Shown here: one piece after another, positions 20,434-32,474 of the stretch
Layout of the letters: each line of letters opens with the position of its first letter
Numbering within the stretch: position 1 is the first letter of the stretch
Assembly (NCBI GenBank): GCA_963565915.1
Contig: OY751494.1
Location: forward strand, 3,658,001-3,722,000
Source: Entoloma clypeatum
Lineage: Eukaryota > Basidiomycota > Agaricomycetes > Agaricales > Entolomataceae
DNA length: 64,000 nt
Direction of reading: 5' to 3'
Notes under the pieces: model-generated
Databases searched by the model: none
What the model was told of the DNA's origin: nothing
What the model saw: only the letters and a program-made list of their open reading frames with translations
Made by a program: the position numbers and the translations under genes

Positions 20434-20480
20434 CGTTAGGTTCGCCCAGAGCGAAGAGAGCAACTACCAGACGAGTCAAG

Positions 20481-21209
20481 ATGTCGCGCTTCTTTGAAGA
20501 CTTCACCAGTAACCCATTCAGCACGCCAGAAGCCCGACAGGAGGAGCTAAGTCCTCGAGACAGTATCGATTTTACGCTTATCCAGCAGTACATTGAATCG
20601 GAGATCCGTCGCATCCTACAGCAGGTGCTTGACGAAGAACTAGACAACGACGAGCATCGCCCCCACGGCGAGATAGCAGAGAGCATCCATCTTGCTTGGC
20701 AACACCAGATCGCGCATTACAACGCCTGACAGAACGAACTTGAAAGCTTTCGCGTTCAAGAAGGACCTCAGACAGGTCGGATCACAGAGATCAGAGAGTT
20801 TATCGGTGTCCAGACAACCGTTATCAGAAGATTGATTAGGACGCTCACATCGAGACGTCCCAGAGCCGCATCACCACGTCTTACTCGAAGCAGCAGATCT
20901 ACGCCCACTTCACCACCGACGAGCAACAGACCGAGTACAATCGTTGGGCATGAAACGAGAGACTTGACCCCTTCTCGAGACCAACAGACGCGCAGGAACA
21001 GAGATTCCTTAGAGATTTACAGAGGAAATACTCTGAACGTTTTGCCACCGATTCCGCCGACGAGTCCCCTGATGAATTTACTTTTGACTCCGCGCAGTCA
21101 GATATCGAACAGACGCCTAGAACAGGGACTCATTTTCAATCCTTATCTGTATCCCGAACCCCATCTTCATCCCAACAACCTGACTCCTCTTCTCCTCTGC
21201 AGACTCTAA
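20481..21209 (+). CDS. Gypsy-B leader ORF (ORF1), internal UGA
   Basis: Starts ATG at 20481. 82 codons (acidic, helical, IQQYIESEIRRILQQVLDEE) end at TGA 20727-20729, which is followed by C. The same frame then stays open for about 160 more codons, rich in Arg, Ser, Thr and Pro, to a TAA at 21207-21209. The gag ATG follows two bases later (TAAACATGG). The TGA is shared with Gypsy-A, so it is ancestral to both copies. It may be a leaky UGA-C stop, or it may separate two products. I know no function; it could be an N-terminal extension of Gag. Confidence 0.5.
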
Positions 21210-21211
21210 AC

Positions 21212-22069
21212 ATGGCAGAAGCTCCAGCTGTACAAACAATGGATACATCCAAGATCATCAAGGATCCTGGGATGTTCAAGGACAGACACACCTTTGACGA
21301 GTGGTGGAAAGCCACCAAACTATACATCAGGTTCCAAAAGAGCCTCACAGACAATCAGAAGATTCTTGCGGTGTTATCCCGCATGATGGAAGGGTCCGGC
21401 AGACACTGGGCCAGTAACAAGTTAGACGCTCTTACCGTTGACAACGAGAACATCACCTGGCTAGGTTTTTCCGATGATATCGCCACATGATTCTCCATCG
21501 CCAACAAGTCGGTCGCTGCCAAAGCGAGACTCGAAGTCCTGAAACAAGAGAAACGCACTGTTGATGAATTCTTGGATGAATTTGAGGGACTGTCAAACCT
21601 TGGCGAAGAAACTGGGAAATACATCCTAGAGAAAAACGTCAACCACAGAATCTCTGAACAAGTGGCCAGCGATGGCAAGACGTACACCGATTACGCAAAG
21701 GAGATCCAAAACAAGGGACGACAGATGGAAGGACACGCACTGGTCATCCGAGGTGGCGGCGACATGCGCACCAGATCGGGTACCACTTATGGTGGTCAGG
21801 GCAAAGCCATGGAGATCGACAAAGCAGGAGTAGCCCATTGCTACAACTGTCAACACTTCGGTCATCTGGCTAAAGACTGTAGCGCTCCAAAGAAGAAAGA
21901 TGGTCGCAAGTGTTTCAACTGTGACCAAGAAGGCCATATCGCGTGCAACTGCCGCAAGCCGAAGAAGAACTCCAGAAGGGTTAGGAAGGTGTCCGAAGAA
22001 GATGCCGAGAATGATGAAACCACAATCTTAGAAGCTGACGAGAAGGATTTTCCCGAAGGGTCCGATTAA
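21212..22069 (+). pseudogene. Gypsy-B gag, one nonsense codon
   Basis: Gag polyprotein of 285 codons: capsid-like region, then CYNCQHFGHLAKDC and CFNCDQEGHIACNC zinc knuckles and an acidic C-terminus. TGA at 21488-21490 replaces the CGA (Arg) found in Gypsy-A. Everything else is open. The pol frame (-1) is already open from about 22039, overlapping the last 30 nt of gag at the AGGATTTTCC motif. Confidence 0.8.
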
Positions 22070-22110
22070 ACGACGCTAAGTCGCGACCCTTATCTATTAA
22101 ACGGACTTGC

Positions 22111-25100
22111 TTGCCTTGTATGACTGCAGACAATAGAACCTATGTCATCCCTGCCAAGCGAGCCGCTGCGTCGACTAAGATTGTGAAGGGAGATAAACCT
22201 CCGAAAAGACGAGAAATCAGGCTGTTAGCTCAGCTCAGGACACGACGAGGACCAAAGGTTATCCGACCTGAGGTTGACAGCGGATGTGAGCGCACATGCA
22301 TCCATCCCAGAATAGTACTTGAACAGAACCTCCCCACGCGAGGAATACCACCCGTAGCAATTCTAAATGCGGATGGATCACCAAATCGACAACAGAAAGC
22401 GAACCAACTTGCCGAAGTCAAACTGGATGTGGGAGCACATCAGGAAACCATGGAAGCAATGGTACTGGACATTGGGAGAACGGACATGCTCTTGGGACAT
22501 GACTGGTTGGTACATCACAACCCCACAATCAATTGGACAACCGGCGCGGTAACATTTAACCGGTGCCCAACAACCAAACACTCAGATTTCAGGATTAACC
22601 TTAATGGTCGCAAACACCGGGTTCGCATGGTTGAAGTGCGCGACAAAGATGCACCCAAAAAGTCGGATCAGAAATGGAAGCCTGGAGACCCTATTTTGGA
22701 AGCTGTCACTCCCACACCACCTCCCACAACCAAACGACCCTCATATGTTGAACGATTTGCTCACCTCTTCGAAAAAGAGAACTTTGACAAGATCCCAAAG
22801 GAGAGGGAATGGGACCATGGTATTGAACTTACACTGGACGCACCAAAGGAACTAGGGGGAAGCACATATCCTATGACGCAAAAGGAACAAGAGGAATTGG
22901 ACGCATTCATTGACAAGGGTCTAGCGACAGGAAAGATCCGCCCGTCCAAATCCCCTTATGCCTCCCCTTGCTTCTTCATCAACAAGAAGGATGGCTCCAA
23001 ACGATTGGTACAAGATTACCGCATGGTCAATAAATTCACGGTCAAAGACAAGTTCCCACTCCCACGAATATCCGATCTCTTGGACGTACTGAAAGATGCG
23101 GTCTACTTCAATAAAATGGACATCATGTGGGGCTATAACAACGTCCGGATTAAGGAGGGTGATGAATGGAAAGCTGCCTTCCTCACCAGTCGAGGATTGT
23201 TCGAACCACTGGTCATGTTTTTCGGTCTTTGCAACTCCCTGGGAACGTTCTCTCAAATGATGGCTAGTCTATTCCGGGACCAGATCCGCCGACGTATCTG
23301 CGTGATCTACATGGATGACATCGTGGTTATCGGTAAAACCAGGGAAGAACTCGCGCGAAACACTGAAGAAATCCTACAGATCCTATCGGACAATGATCTG
23401 TTCCTAAAGAAGAAGTGTTTATGGGAAGTAACGAAATGTCCTATATTGGGATATGTGGTTGGTGAGGGACGTGTTGAGATGGAAACTGAGAAGGTGGATA
23501 CAATTCAAAACTGGCGAGCACCCACATCAAAACAGGAAGTTCAGAAGTTCCTTGGATTTGCTAACTTCTATCGACAATTTATTGAAGGGTACTCAAACAT
23601 CGCAAAACCTCTCACCGCGCTCACAGGCGGTACGGCATTTACTTGGGGACCAACGGAGCAGCAAGCTTTTGAAGGTCTCATACGGGCAATTACATCGGCA
23701 CCAGTCTTGGCATTACCGAAACCAGAGGGACAGTTCAGGGTTGAAACCGATGCATCGGGCTATGCAATTGGAGCAGTACTCTCTCAGAAGCAAGACAACA
23801 AATGGCACCCCATCGCATTCTTGTCGCGGACCATGTCCGCGGCCGAACAGAATTACGAGATATACGACAAAGAACTCCTGGCAGTCGTGGAAGCATTGAA
23901 AGATTGGAGACACTATCTGCTTGAAGCCAGGGAACGTTTCGAGATCTTGACCGATCACAAGAACCTGGAATATTTCCGTCGTCCTCAGGACCTAAATCAA
24001 CGACAGCGACGCTGGAAAATGAAGTTACAAGACTATGACTTCGAATTACGGCATGTGCCCGGCAAGACCAATGCAAAAGCGGACATCCTGTCACGCTTAC
24101 CCTGGTATGAAGCGGAACTCGAACCACAGGACAGTGACCAGATGCTCAAGGAGGGACTATTCTTGAAACAGTTGGAATCAGAGGATGTGGTACAAATGGA
24201 GATGTTCACGGAGGAACAATTCTTTGAAGGGGGTGAAACATCTGATTCCATCAAAATTGGAAACATCACAACCATTGAAAATCCGTGGATCGCACGCATC
24301 AAGGGTTCAAACCGCATGGAGACAGAAGTAGCGCAGGGCCTAAAAAAGAATCCTCATTGGTATCAGCAAGAGAATGGGATCACCTACGCAGGAGAACGAG
24401 TCTATGTCCCGCCAGACCCACAATTGCGACAAGAATTGATGTTTGAATCACACGATGCACCAGTGGCTGGACATCCAGGACAGTACCGGACACATGAACT
24501 CCTCACTCGCACCTACTGGTGGCCTACCATACTGCATGATGTGAAGAAGTACGTGAAGGGTTGCGACACTTGTCAACGCAACAAGATTAACCGACAAAAG
24601 CGACATGCTCCGCTACATCCCCATGCAGCACCAAGTCACCCATGGGAAGACATAGGAATCGACGTTGTGGGACCGATACCAGAATCTGATGGAAAAAACG
24701 CAATTCTGGTCATCACGGATAGACATTCGAAGATGCTTCACCTCATTCCGACAACCGTGGAACTATCGGCTGAAGGATTAGCCAAGATCTATCGGGATCA
24801 GATATGGAAGCTTCATGGGATCCCCAAGAAGATCATCAGTGATAGGGGACCGCAGTTCGCCGCGAAGTTCATGGAGATACTCTGCCGCATGTTAGGGATC
24901 AAGAGGAACCTGTCCACCGCATACCACCCACAGACTGATGGACAGGCCGAGCGATCGCATCAGGAAACAGAAGCGTTCTTACAAAACTTTGTCAACCATC
25001 TACAGGATGATTGGGCTGAATGGATCGCAATCACAGAGTTCCAGTACAATGACAAAGAACATCAGGCAACAAAGCACACCCCATTCTACCTCAACTACGG

Positions 25101-25707
25101 TTTACATCCGTGGAAGGGAGAACTTGTGTTAGAAGATACCAATCCGGCTGCCAACAACTTCCTGAAAAAACTCAAACAGGCACGAGAAGAAGCCAATGCT
25201 GCGCTGAAACAAGCACAGGATCAGATGAAGAAGACAGTTGACACACGGCGAAGTCCGTCTCGGGACTACCGCATCGGAGATAAGGTGTGGCTGGAAGGGA
25301 CTAACATCAGGACCGATCGACCCTCAAAGAAACTTGATGCACTCCGACATGGACCATTCAAAGTCCTAGAGAAGAAAGAAGCTAGCGCATACCTTCTTGA
25401 TCTTCCGAAGACTTGGAAGATGATTCACCCTGTGTTCAACGAGACCCTGTTATCACCATATGAAACTCCGAAGTACGCCATCCAGAAAAAGAAACCAGCC
25501 CCTGATCCGATCATCGTCGAAGGACGAGAAGAGTACCATGTGTCTACGATCCTGGACTCTCGAAAGTTCCGCGGAAAGATCCAGTACCTCGTCCAGTGGG
25601 AAGGATATGGCCCAGAAGAGAACACATGGGAACCTCGAGCTAATGTTCAGAACGCTCAAGATTTGATCCGTGATTTCCATCGGCAGAATCCGTCCCGCCC
25701 ACGATAA
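22111..25707 (+). CDS. pol: Gypsy-B Pol polyprotein with chromodomain (intact)
   Basis: About 1198 codons with no break. Domains in order: aspartic protease ([11 protein letters not shown], residue ~55); RT ([14 protein letters not shown], then [10 protein letters not shown], with catalytic YMDD where Gypsy usually has YLDD); connection ([13 protein letters not shown]); RNase H ([21 protein letters not shown]); integrase zinc domain ([19 protein letters not shown]); catalytic D-D-E ([24 protein letters not shown]); chromodomain ([17 protein letters not shown]). It should copy and integrate the element. No own ATG lies near the start, and the frame overlaps gag in -1, so it is made as a Gag-Pol fusion. 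The start given is the first plausible codon, not a proven initiation site. Confidence 0.9.
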   Translation: MPCMTADNRTYVIPAKRAAASTKIVKGDKPPKRREIRLLAQLRTRRGPKVIRPEVDSGCERTCIHPRIVLEQNLPTRGIPPVAILNADGSPNRQQKANQLAEVKLDVGAHQETMEAMVLDIGRTDMLLGHDWLVHHNPTINWTTGAVTFNRCPTTKHSDFRINLNGRKHRVRMVEVRDKDAPKKSDQKWKPGDPILEAVTPTPPPTTKRPSYVERFAHLFEKENFDKIPKEREWDHGIELTLDAPKELGGSTYPMTQKEQEELDAFIDKGLATGKIRPSKSPYASPCFFINKKDGSKRLVQDYRMVNKFTVKDKFPLPRISDLLDVLKDAVYFNKMDIMWGYNNVRIKEGDEWKAAFLTSRGLFEPLVMFFGLCNSLGTFSQMMASLFRDQIRRRICVIYMDDIVVIGKTREELARNTEEILQILSDNDLFLKKKCLWEVTKCPILGYVVGEGRVEMETEKVDTIQNWRAPTSKQEVQKFLGFANFYRQFIEGYSNIAKPLTALTGGTAFTWGPTEQQAFEGLIRAITSAPVLALPKPEGQFRVETDASGYAIGAVLSQKQDNKWHPIAFLSRTMSAAEQNYEIYDKELLAVVEALKDWRHYLLEARERFEILTDHKNLEYFRRPQDLNQRQRRWKMKLQDYDFELRHVPGKTNAKADILSRLPWYEAELEPQDSDQMLKEGLFLKQLESEDVVQMEMFTEEQFFEGGETSDSIKIGNITTIENPWIARIKGSNRMETEVAQGLKKNPHWYQQENGITYAGERVYVPPDPQLRQELMFESHDAPVAGHPGQYRTHELLTRTYWWPTILHDVKKYVKGCDTCQRNKINRQKRHAPLHPHAAPSHPWEDIGIDVVGPIPESDGKNAILVITDRHSKMLHLIPTTVELSAEGLAKIYRDQIWKLHGIPKKIISDRGPQFAAKFMEILCRMLGIKRNLSTAYHPQTDGQAERSHQETEAFLQNFVNHLQDDWAEWIAITEFQYNDKEHQATKHTPFYLNYGLHPWKGELVLEDTNPAANNFLKKLKQAREEANAALKQAQDQMKKTVDTRRSPSRDYRIGDKVWLEGTNIRTDRPSKKLDALRHGPFKVLEKKEASAYLLDLPKTWKMIHPVFNETLLSPYETPKYAIQKKKPAPDPIIVEGREEYHVSTILDSRKFRGKIQYLVQWEGYGPEENTWEPRANVQNAQDLIRDFHRQNPSRPR

Positions 25708-26081
25708 AAGACAGTCTCGGAATCCATGACAAGTATTGACCTCATCAGTCAACCACACACCGAGTTCCCTGCTCTAGTCCTTTTCTCTGCCCAATATAGC
25801 CTCCCCCTTTTTCTTCTATCTCTCAACCATCCTCACTGCCATGTCCAACACCACCGTCACCTCCACCTCCACCACCGACATCAACCCCGCCATCGCCGCC
25901 CTTATGAACGAAGCGCTCTCCATGAGAGACCAAATCCATGCCCTTGAAACTTCCCTCGCCGACCTCCTTCATCGCCAGATGCATATCCGGCTTCACTCGT
26001 TGTCCAATCTCCCCGTCGCCCCGACTCCCGAGGAAAAACAAATTCTCGGAAATTATACCAGCACCCTCGTAATCGAGAATC

Positions 26082-26389
26082 TGTTGAAGTTCCACCTGGG
26101 CGCTAGCCACAGGTGTACTGAGCAACATAGCTACAGTGGAAGTACTCTACAATACCGCTATGGTCACTTACATGGTTTGGAGGGGTAAGGCTGATGAGAG
26201 CGGTTGAGGCTGGTAAGAGCGATGGAGCTGGTTAAGAGTCAAGAGACAACTTGTTGATATTGACAGTTTCCTGGTCTTATATACCGTACTACTGTTTGTA
26301 CCAACCAAATAAGTATGTAATCGAAGATGTCTAAGGTCATGTGATGTAATCTAATCTAATCTAATCTACGTGATGGAAAAGTTTCAACA
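26082..26389 (-). repeat. Copia-B 3' LTR, 308 bp
   Basis: TGTTGAAG...TTCAACA. Differs from 31611-31917 at only a few positions. Short tandem TCTAA repeats lie near one end. Confidence 0.85.
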
Positions 26390-26439
26390 CCCCCCCATAT
26401 TTAGTACATACTTCTAAATACATCTTACTTTTTCCCATA

Positions 26440-28730
26440 TAGGTACTCTTTCGTCTAGTTTTTAAGTAATCCAAAGTACGGGATAAACTTGCTAAAGAGG
26501 ACTTTCCCCAGATTCTTAGTTAGAAGGTCTGCAGGGTTATTCACTCCTTCAATGAATTCGACCGTAATGATGCCTTCAGATACTTTTTCTCTGACGAAGT
26601 GGAATCACATGTCAATGTGCTTGGACCGCTTTTCAGTTACAGGGTTGGATGCGATAAAGACGGAGCCATTGTTATCTCCATAGATCGGGACTGATCCGAT
26701 CTGCATCCCAAGTTCGGCAAGCATGCTTCTAAGCCATGTCACTGCACGACTGCAATCTGATAGCGCCATGTATTCTGCTTCCGTGGAAGAGAGGGCAATG
26801 GTTTTTTGCGCCGATGAAACCCATGTTACTGCTCCAGATGCCAGCGATACGAAGTAACCAGTGGTGGATTTTCTGGTGTTTTCGTCTGACGCCCAATCCG
26901 AGTCTGTGAATGCGTAGATTCCTCACCATCGTACATGATCGCGTAATTTTTTGTTGCCTTCAAATACCTGCAAATATCCCTTGCCACTTCTAAATGGCGT
27001 TTGGTAGGGTTTGCGGAAAATTGGGACATTTTGATCACGGCGAAACAAATGTCGGGTCTTGTCCCAATCATTAAGTACAATAATGATCCGATGACGGATT
27101 GGTACTTGGATCTGAGTTCCGCATTGGGTTCATCTTCAGACTTCATGGGTTTGTAGCCCGTCGGGAGTGGGGTATGGGTGGCATTAGATTCGCTCATCCT
27201 CATGCGTGCAAGAATTTTCTCAAGGTAGGGTACTTGATCAATGAAGATCCTCTTCCCACGTTGCCTTATTTGGATAGAGAGAAATTCTTTTGGTTCCCCA
27301 TCAGGGACTAGGTGGCCTAGGTCCCTACATTCCCATGTTGTCATGAAGGCCTTCTTCTTTTCCAGCATGTATTCCCGGTTTGTGCCGAGAAAAGCAGAGT
27401 CATCAACATAAATGACGGCGATCACAGTTTCCCCTTTGGTACTTGTGTGAATAAAAACTCCCGCATCGGAGTGAAGCCGGACAAAGCCGAGCTTTTTCAT
27501 GGAGGAATCGAGTTCCCTCCACCAGGCTAATGCGGCCTGCTTGAGTCCGTATAGGGCTTTGTATAGTCGGTACACGAGGTTTTCTTTCCCTTTTACTATG
27601 TAGCCCTCAGGCTGTCGCATGTAAATTACCTCACGGAGTGTTCCATAGAGGAAGGCTGCTGAGACGTCCAAGAGTGTCATGAACCACCCTTCAAGGGCTG
27701 TCAATGCCAGAATTAATCGGACGGTCTCGTATCTCACTACTGGTGAGAAGATCTGATCGAAGTCAATCCCTTCTACCTGTGAGAAACCTTTTGCAACAAG
27801 GCGCGCTTTCAAACGCCCGTCGGATTTTTCGTTGTAAACCCATTTGTTCCTTAGAGCTTTCCTCCCTGTAGGTAGGGGTACTAACTCCGTGATCACCCCG
27901 CGGCTTTTGAGCATGTCTAGCTCTTTTCGTTCTGCCGCATACCAGTCTTCTTTGTTTGGAAGAGAGTATATATCTTTGTGTGACATTTCGATGATGCCCA
28001 CATGGATGGAGATTGCCTCCATTAGGAGATCGTTCATCCATGCCGTTTGACCACCTAATCTTCGTGTTTGATCCATTTTTTCAAGATCAGAAGCAGGGGT
28101 GTCTTCCCCATAGATGCTATCTGGCATTCTCCGAACTCGTCGTTCCCTGATCGGTCGATCTGGTACTTGTTCGGGTTCTGGAGTGGGTACTCGTGGGTCG
28201 TCATCGGGCTCACTAAGCGGCAAATCATTGTCTGATTCAGGGTGATCCTGTCCAGTAGGAACAGGGTCGTGAGGTGTTTTGTTATGATTGTCATTGTCAT
28301 CATTTCCGGGGATGAGATCCTCAAACTCATCAGCCGGTTCTGGGTTTTCCATTTCTGGATGGTTTTCTGGCAAAGGGTCGATGTGGCATCTAGGGTACTT
28401 GCTTTCATCAAAGATAGCTTTCCCACCCATGAAAATTGTATTAGTCTCAGGATCCATGAAACGGTATCCTTTGACCCCTGGCTTTGATCCGAGATAAATC
28501 ATCAATCGAGATCTAGACTCCAGGAAATTTCTACGTTTTTCTTTTGGGATATACACATATGCCTGACATCTGAAGACTCTGATGCTTGACATATCGGGGA
28601 TCTCATTGGTCACCCTGAAGTAAGGGGTATTCCATTCGAGACGCTGCATGGGTGTTCTGTTGTAGAGAAAAGCTGCATGTTCCAAACAGAATTCCCACCA
28701 CATAGGTGGTAAGCACGCGTCGAAGCGCAA
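26440..28730 (-). pseudogene. Copia-B reverse transcriptase and RNase H
   Basis: The minus-strand frame 28730-26826 (634 codons) carries the end of integrase (HAAFLYNRTPMQRLEW), a Pro/Asp-rich linker, then Copia RT: NKWVYNEKSDGRLKARLVAKGF, LLDVSAAFLYG, LYGLKQAALAWW and the catalytic VIYVDDSAFLG (YVDD), then GSLLYLMIGTRPDI. A frameshift near 26915 breaks the RNase H part. Its remaining motifs (SSTEAEY-like region, NPADLLTKN) are readable in other frames down to about 26465. Confidence 0.8.
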
Positions 28731-28772
28731 GGCCTGAGATTTTTCCCACAGGGTTCGATTTATCTGTTCTGC

Positions 28773-31244
28773 TCAACCGTTCTGCTGGTGCTGATACGGG
28801 AGCGTGACGTCGATCAGAATTCCATGATCGGCAAGTACATCCTTGTATTCGTTAAATTCTCCACCTCCATCAACTCGCCATTTCTTAGGAGTGGCGGCGA
28901 ATTGATTCTGGATCATCGCAAGGAATTGTCGTAGTGCCATGACAGCATCCGACTTCTTCCTAAGCAAGACGACCCAGACGTGGGATGAAAAATCGTCCAA
29001 AAACGTAAGGAAATATTTATATTTGTGGTATGATGCCGTGGATATTTGTTTGAGATCGGAATGGATCAGATCAAAGGTTTTTGTTGCCCTTGTTATCGAA
29101 TTGGGATATGACTGATTCGGCATTTTTCCTTTGAGGCAACCTGTGCAACTTTCCTGTGATTTCTCACGTACTAGTGTTTCAGGTACCCCTTTGGTACTGG
29201 TGGAAATCTTTCGGAGTGCTTGATCATTTGGGTGACCAAGGCGCTTGTGCCATGTTTCGACAGTGATTTCGCTCGAGATCGCATGGATCTGGTCATAGCG
29301 TATTTCAGTGTCTAACCAGTAAATGGTTTGACCAAGGATGTGGGGCGAAAACTGGATTTTGCTCAGCCCTTTGGAGATGTTAATTTCTCCACAAGTCCCG
29401 TCTACTTTGTAACCATGGTTAAGAAAGACGCCTAGGGACAATAGGCATGTGTCCATGTCTGGGATGTAGAACACCGGTCTGAGAAGATGGGTTTTAACTT
29501 CCCCATTTAGGGTGTGCCGTACTGGAACGGCCCCAACTCCGAGTATTTCCAGTTTCTTCCCTTTAGCTGCAGTTTGGACGAATCGCTTGACTGCGAGAGG
29601 TCTATAATATGCGAAGTCCTTAAACTCATAGGTGAAGTGTAAGGAGGCGCCGGAGTCTAATATCCATTGCGCGTGTTCTTTTTCCTTACAGTGTGTACAA
29701 GAGGCAAAATGTTTAATATATTTTTTGTGTAGATCACTGCTGAAGTGATCTACGCACTCTGTAGTGGTACTGGCTAATATATTATACGTCTGTTGAGAGG
29801 CATAATTAGCTTTCCGCATTTGGTAAGGTTCAAGAAAAAGTTCCGACGAACCGTCAAGTTCTATCTCGTCCTCAAAAACATCCGGCCCCATCCGTTCCTG
29901 GTCTATGTCCATCATTTTCAGCGATTCTTCTATCGACGGGGCTACGCGACGCTGTTTAGCCGGCCTTTCATCAATGTCAGGAATGATGGTATCTAAGATA
30001 CGGAGGTTTGACCCAGAGGGTTGAGCACCGATTTCTTGGGCGAGTCTTCGCACCCTTTCGTTCTTTTTCCACACAGACGGCTTTCCAGAGGGAAGCCCGG
30101 TGTACTGAGAAGGAGGCGGGTTCATGCATTGCAGGAGTGACTGCATCTTCTCCGATTCAGGCTGTGCGGTACTTGTAGTTTCCCCGCGGCCCGTTACAGT
30201 GGTGAAGGTAGGTGCATGACGAGGAGGGAGAGGGCAAGGAGCACGTTGACAAGGAGGAAGGGTACAAGGAGCAGGACGGCGAGGGGTGTGCTCAATAGCT
30301 GGTGCGATGAATTCGACCATCTCCTCGGCATGGTCGGAGTCGTTGTCGGTGTTGTTGGCGCGTTTCTTCTGGTTGCGCCAGCGTCCTTTTCTCTTCTTCT
30401 TTTCAGAAGCGGTACTCGGGTCGGTCAAGTTAGTCTGCTCGTCAGTGTTGTTATGCGAGGTACTCGGCGCTGTCTGCTTTTCCCATTTGGGGTCTTGCCC
30501 CTTTCGCTTGGTCCTGGAGATTTTCCGGGCCTGCTCGTTGGACGCCCGAGTAGACCCAATCGCATACTTGCGCCTGTACTCCGATATGATGCTGTCGGTG
30601 ACAGCCTTCCATGTGAAGTCGTCGGCGTCGTAGACCTGGAAGAGGGCGGTGGAGAGCGACGACCAAGCATTGGGAATGGCACTTGCCAGGATCATAGCTT
30701 GCATGAGGTCGGGCACGACAAAATTCGATTCGCTGAGGCGAGCGAAGAGTGATCCTAGGCGTTCGATTTCTGGTACGGGGTCGCGACCTGAGAGCTTGAA
30801 GGAGGCAGCGGCCTTGAAGTCGCCGAAAATGGTGGCGGGGGAGACCTTTGAATACGCGTCTTTCAACGATGTCCAAGCTTCTTTTGAGGTTGAGGCGTCC
30901 TTGATGTGCCTCCTGATTGCTTCGGAGACTTTGAGATGGATGGAACCCAGAGCCATGTCGTCGTCTCTAATCCAGGCCTTCTTTTCCTTGGCGAAGGTGG
31001 GATGGTCGACAGTGATAGTGACCGCCGGAGGTTGAGTCGCAGATGTCGCAGATGTTGAAGTGGCGGAGGCAGGGGTGGAGACCGTGACCGTAAAGTCCTT
31101 GATGTCGGGGCACTCAATGTCGCCAGATACGAGGCGCCAGACTCCTTGGTGGAGAAGGTACGACTTCATTTTTTCGGCCCAACTCTGGTAGTCGATGCCG
31201 TCGAAGATGGCGATGGAGTCGAGGGCGGAGCGAGAGGTAGACAT
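28773..31244 (-). pseudogene. Copia-B gag, protease and integrase
   Basis: 823 codons. Gag starts MSTSRSALDSIAIFDGIDYQ. A CTHC motif and the protease WILDSGASLHFTYEF are near residue 530. GAG-pre-integrase is ETWHKRLGHPND. The integrase core has HSDLKQ and WRVDGGGEFNEY. The frame ends at TGA 28773-28775 in QQNG*A, with a 4-nt loss immediately after. The Copia motif is NGRAE, so the lesion removes the codon of the third catalytic acidic residue. Confidence 0.8.
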
Positions 31245-31598
31245 TTTTTAATGAATCTAAAAGGAGTTTTCCCGATCAGTGATGTTCTTGATTTTTTTTT
31301 GGAGAAAGCAAATAAATGATTCCTCATAACATATTCCCTTCAGGAATAGCGGTTTGTGGGAAAAACCCTTTTTTGTCAGAAGTGTATGAGGTACGATCAA
31401 CGTTTCCACATGATGTGTACTAAGTCAATCCCCTTAGGGACGCTTCATGACAGGTACTTGTCGTAATGACGTTCCCAGGTTCATGTGTGAAGAAGTATGA
31501 CTCAGAACCTAGATCTTTCGATCGGTTCTTTGCCAACCAGGGTAGAGTGGGCAGGTACTCGCTGTTGCCAGCGTTTCCCAAGTCCCTCTGCTATCCAG
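31245..31598 (-). other. Copia-B untranslated leader
   Basis: About 350 nt between primer site and gag ATG. I see no ORF here, unlike the equivalent place in Copia-C. The Copia-A leader (18543-18899) is homologous and also empty. Confidence 0.5.
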
Positions 31599-31610
31599 GG
31601 CCCATAACCT

Positions 31611-31917
31611 GTTGAAGTTCCACCTGGGCGCTAGCCACAGGTGTACTGAGCAACATAGCTACAGTGGAAGTACTCTACAATACCGCTATGGTCACTTACA
31701 TGGTTTGGAGGGGTAAGGCTGGTGAGAGCGGTTGAGGCTGGTAAGAGCAATGGAGCTGGTTAAGAGTCAAGAGACAACTTGTTGATATTGACAGTTTCCT
31801 GGTCTTATATACCGTACTACTGTTTGTACCAACCAAATAAGTATGTAATCGAAGATGTCTAAGGTCATGTGATGTAATCTAATCTAATCTAATCTATGTG
31901 ATGGAAAAGTTTCAACA
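31611..31917 (-). repeat. Copia-B 5' LTR, 307 bp, with half-tRNA primer site beside it
   Basis: On the minus strand the LTR ends CTTCAACA and is followed with no gap by GGTTATGGGCCC (31610-31599), the complement of an initiator tRNA-Met anticodon arm. Confidence 0.85.
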
Positions 31918-32087
31918 GAATCGACGTATTCGACTGGCTATCAAGGGCCTTGAACTCGCCGTAGCCATCAACGAGGAGTTGATTTATGATTGGAGCCTCA
32001 AGGAGAGTCTGAACTGGTCCGATCCCAACAACAACGAGGGATGGGGACAATGACTCTGTGAGGACACAGAGCTTGAGGAGGGGAACA

Positions 32088-32474
32088 TGTTACGGACTTA
32101 CCGGTTTGTATGTTACGCACTTTTCCCTTGCATTGTACCTTCGTCATTTCTTTGACTCATCGGACCGCTTATTCATTTACCTTTACTCTACCATTCTCCT
32201 TTAGTATACTTCGCTCCCATGCTGACTCGCACTCCGCAGTAGGGATTACTCAGTCCGCAGTCGTCTGACTCACTTCGCACTGCCTTCCGCAGTTACTGAC
32301 TCATCCGCACTGCCTTCCGCAGCCACTGACTCACTTGCTATCGCTCGTAGCCAGTACTATATAAACCCCATGTACCATAGCTATATTCCTTAGATTTAGC
32401 AATCACTTTGCTCTTCGCCTTTCCACTTCCTGCATACTCTGCCCGAACCTTGGAACGGTTTGTTAAGCATAACA
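32088..32474 (+). repeat. Gypsy-B 3' LTR, 387 bp
   Basis: Full-length LTR preceded by the polypurine tract GAGGAGGGG. It holds a 48 bp U3 segment missing from the 5' LTR, which includes one further TGACTCA. Confidence 0.85.

Larger units (their letters stand above)
26082..31917 (-). mobile_element. Copia-B: Ty1/Copia element inside Gypsy-B
   Basis: LTRs at 31611-31917 (5') and 26082-26389 (3'), target duplication GAATC (26077-26081 and 31918-31922). Read right to left: gag, protease, integrase, RT, RNase H in the Copia order. It is broken by a TGA plus small deletion in the integrase core (~28760-28775) and a frameshift near 26915 in RNase H. Confidence 0.9.
25841..32053 (+). pseudogene. Gypsy-B ORF3, interrupted by Copia-B
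   Basis: A short ORF between pol and the 3' LTR. It starts ATG at 25841 in a good context, after a CT-rich run and an AATATAGC box. The first 80 codons (25841-26081) include the helix ALSMRDQIHALETSLADLL. The frame resumes after the duplicated GAATC at 31923 and stops at TGA 32051-32053, giving 123 codons in total. There is no transmembrane segment and no recognisable family, so it is not an env-like protein. The fact that an open frame spans both sides of the insertion argues it was real coding sequence when Copia-B landed. Confidence 0.5.
20082..32474 (+). mobile_element. Gypsy-B: near-complete Ty3/Gypsy chromovirus
   Basis: LTRs 20082-20420 and 32088-32474, flanked by the target duplication GATCC. 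Order: LTR, self-priming site, leader ORF, gag, pol with chromodomain, ORF3, polypurine tract (GAGGAGGGG), LTR. Pol is intact (1198 codons). Gag has one TGA, and ORF3 is interrupted by Copia-B (26082-31917). Without Copia-B the element is about 6.55 kb. Confidence 0.9.

Noticed and set aside
25823..26128. Minus-strand ORF with Gly-rich repeats opposite Gypsy-B ORF3
   Set aside because: It is the mirror of the Thr/Ser-rich ORF3 start and runs into the Copia-B LTR; no independent support.
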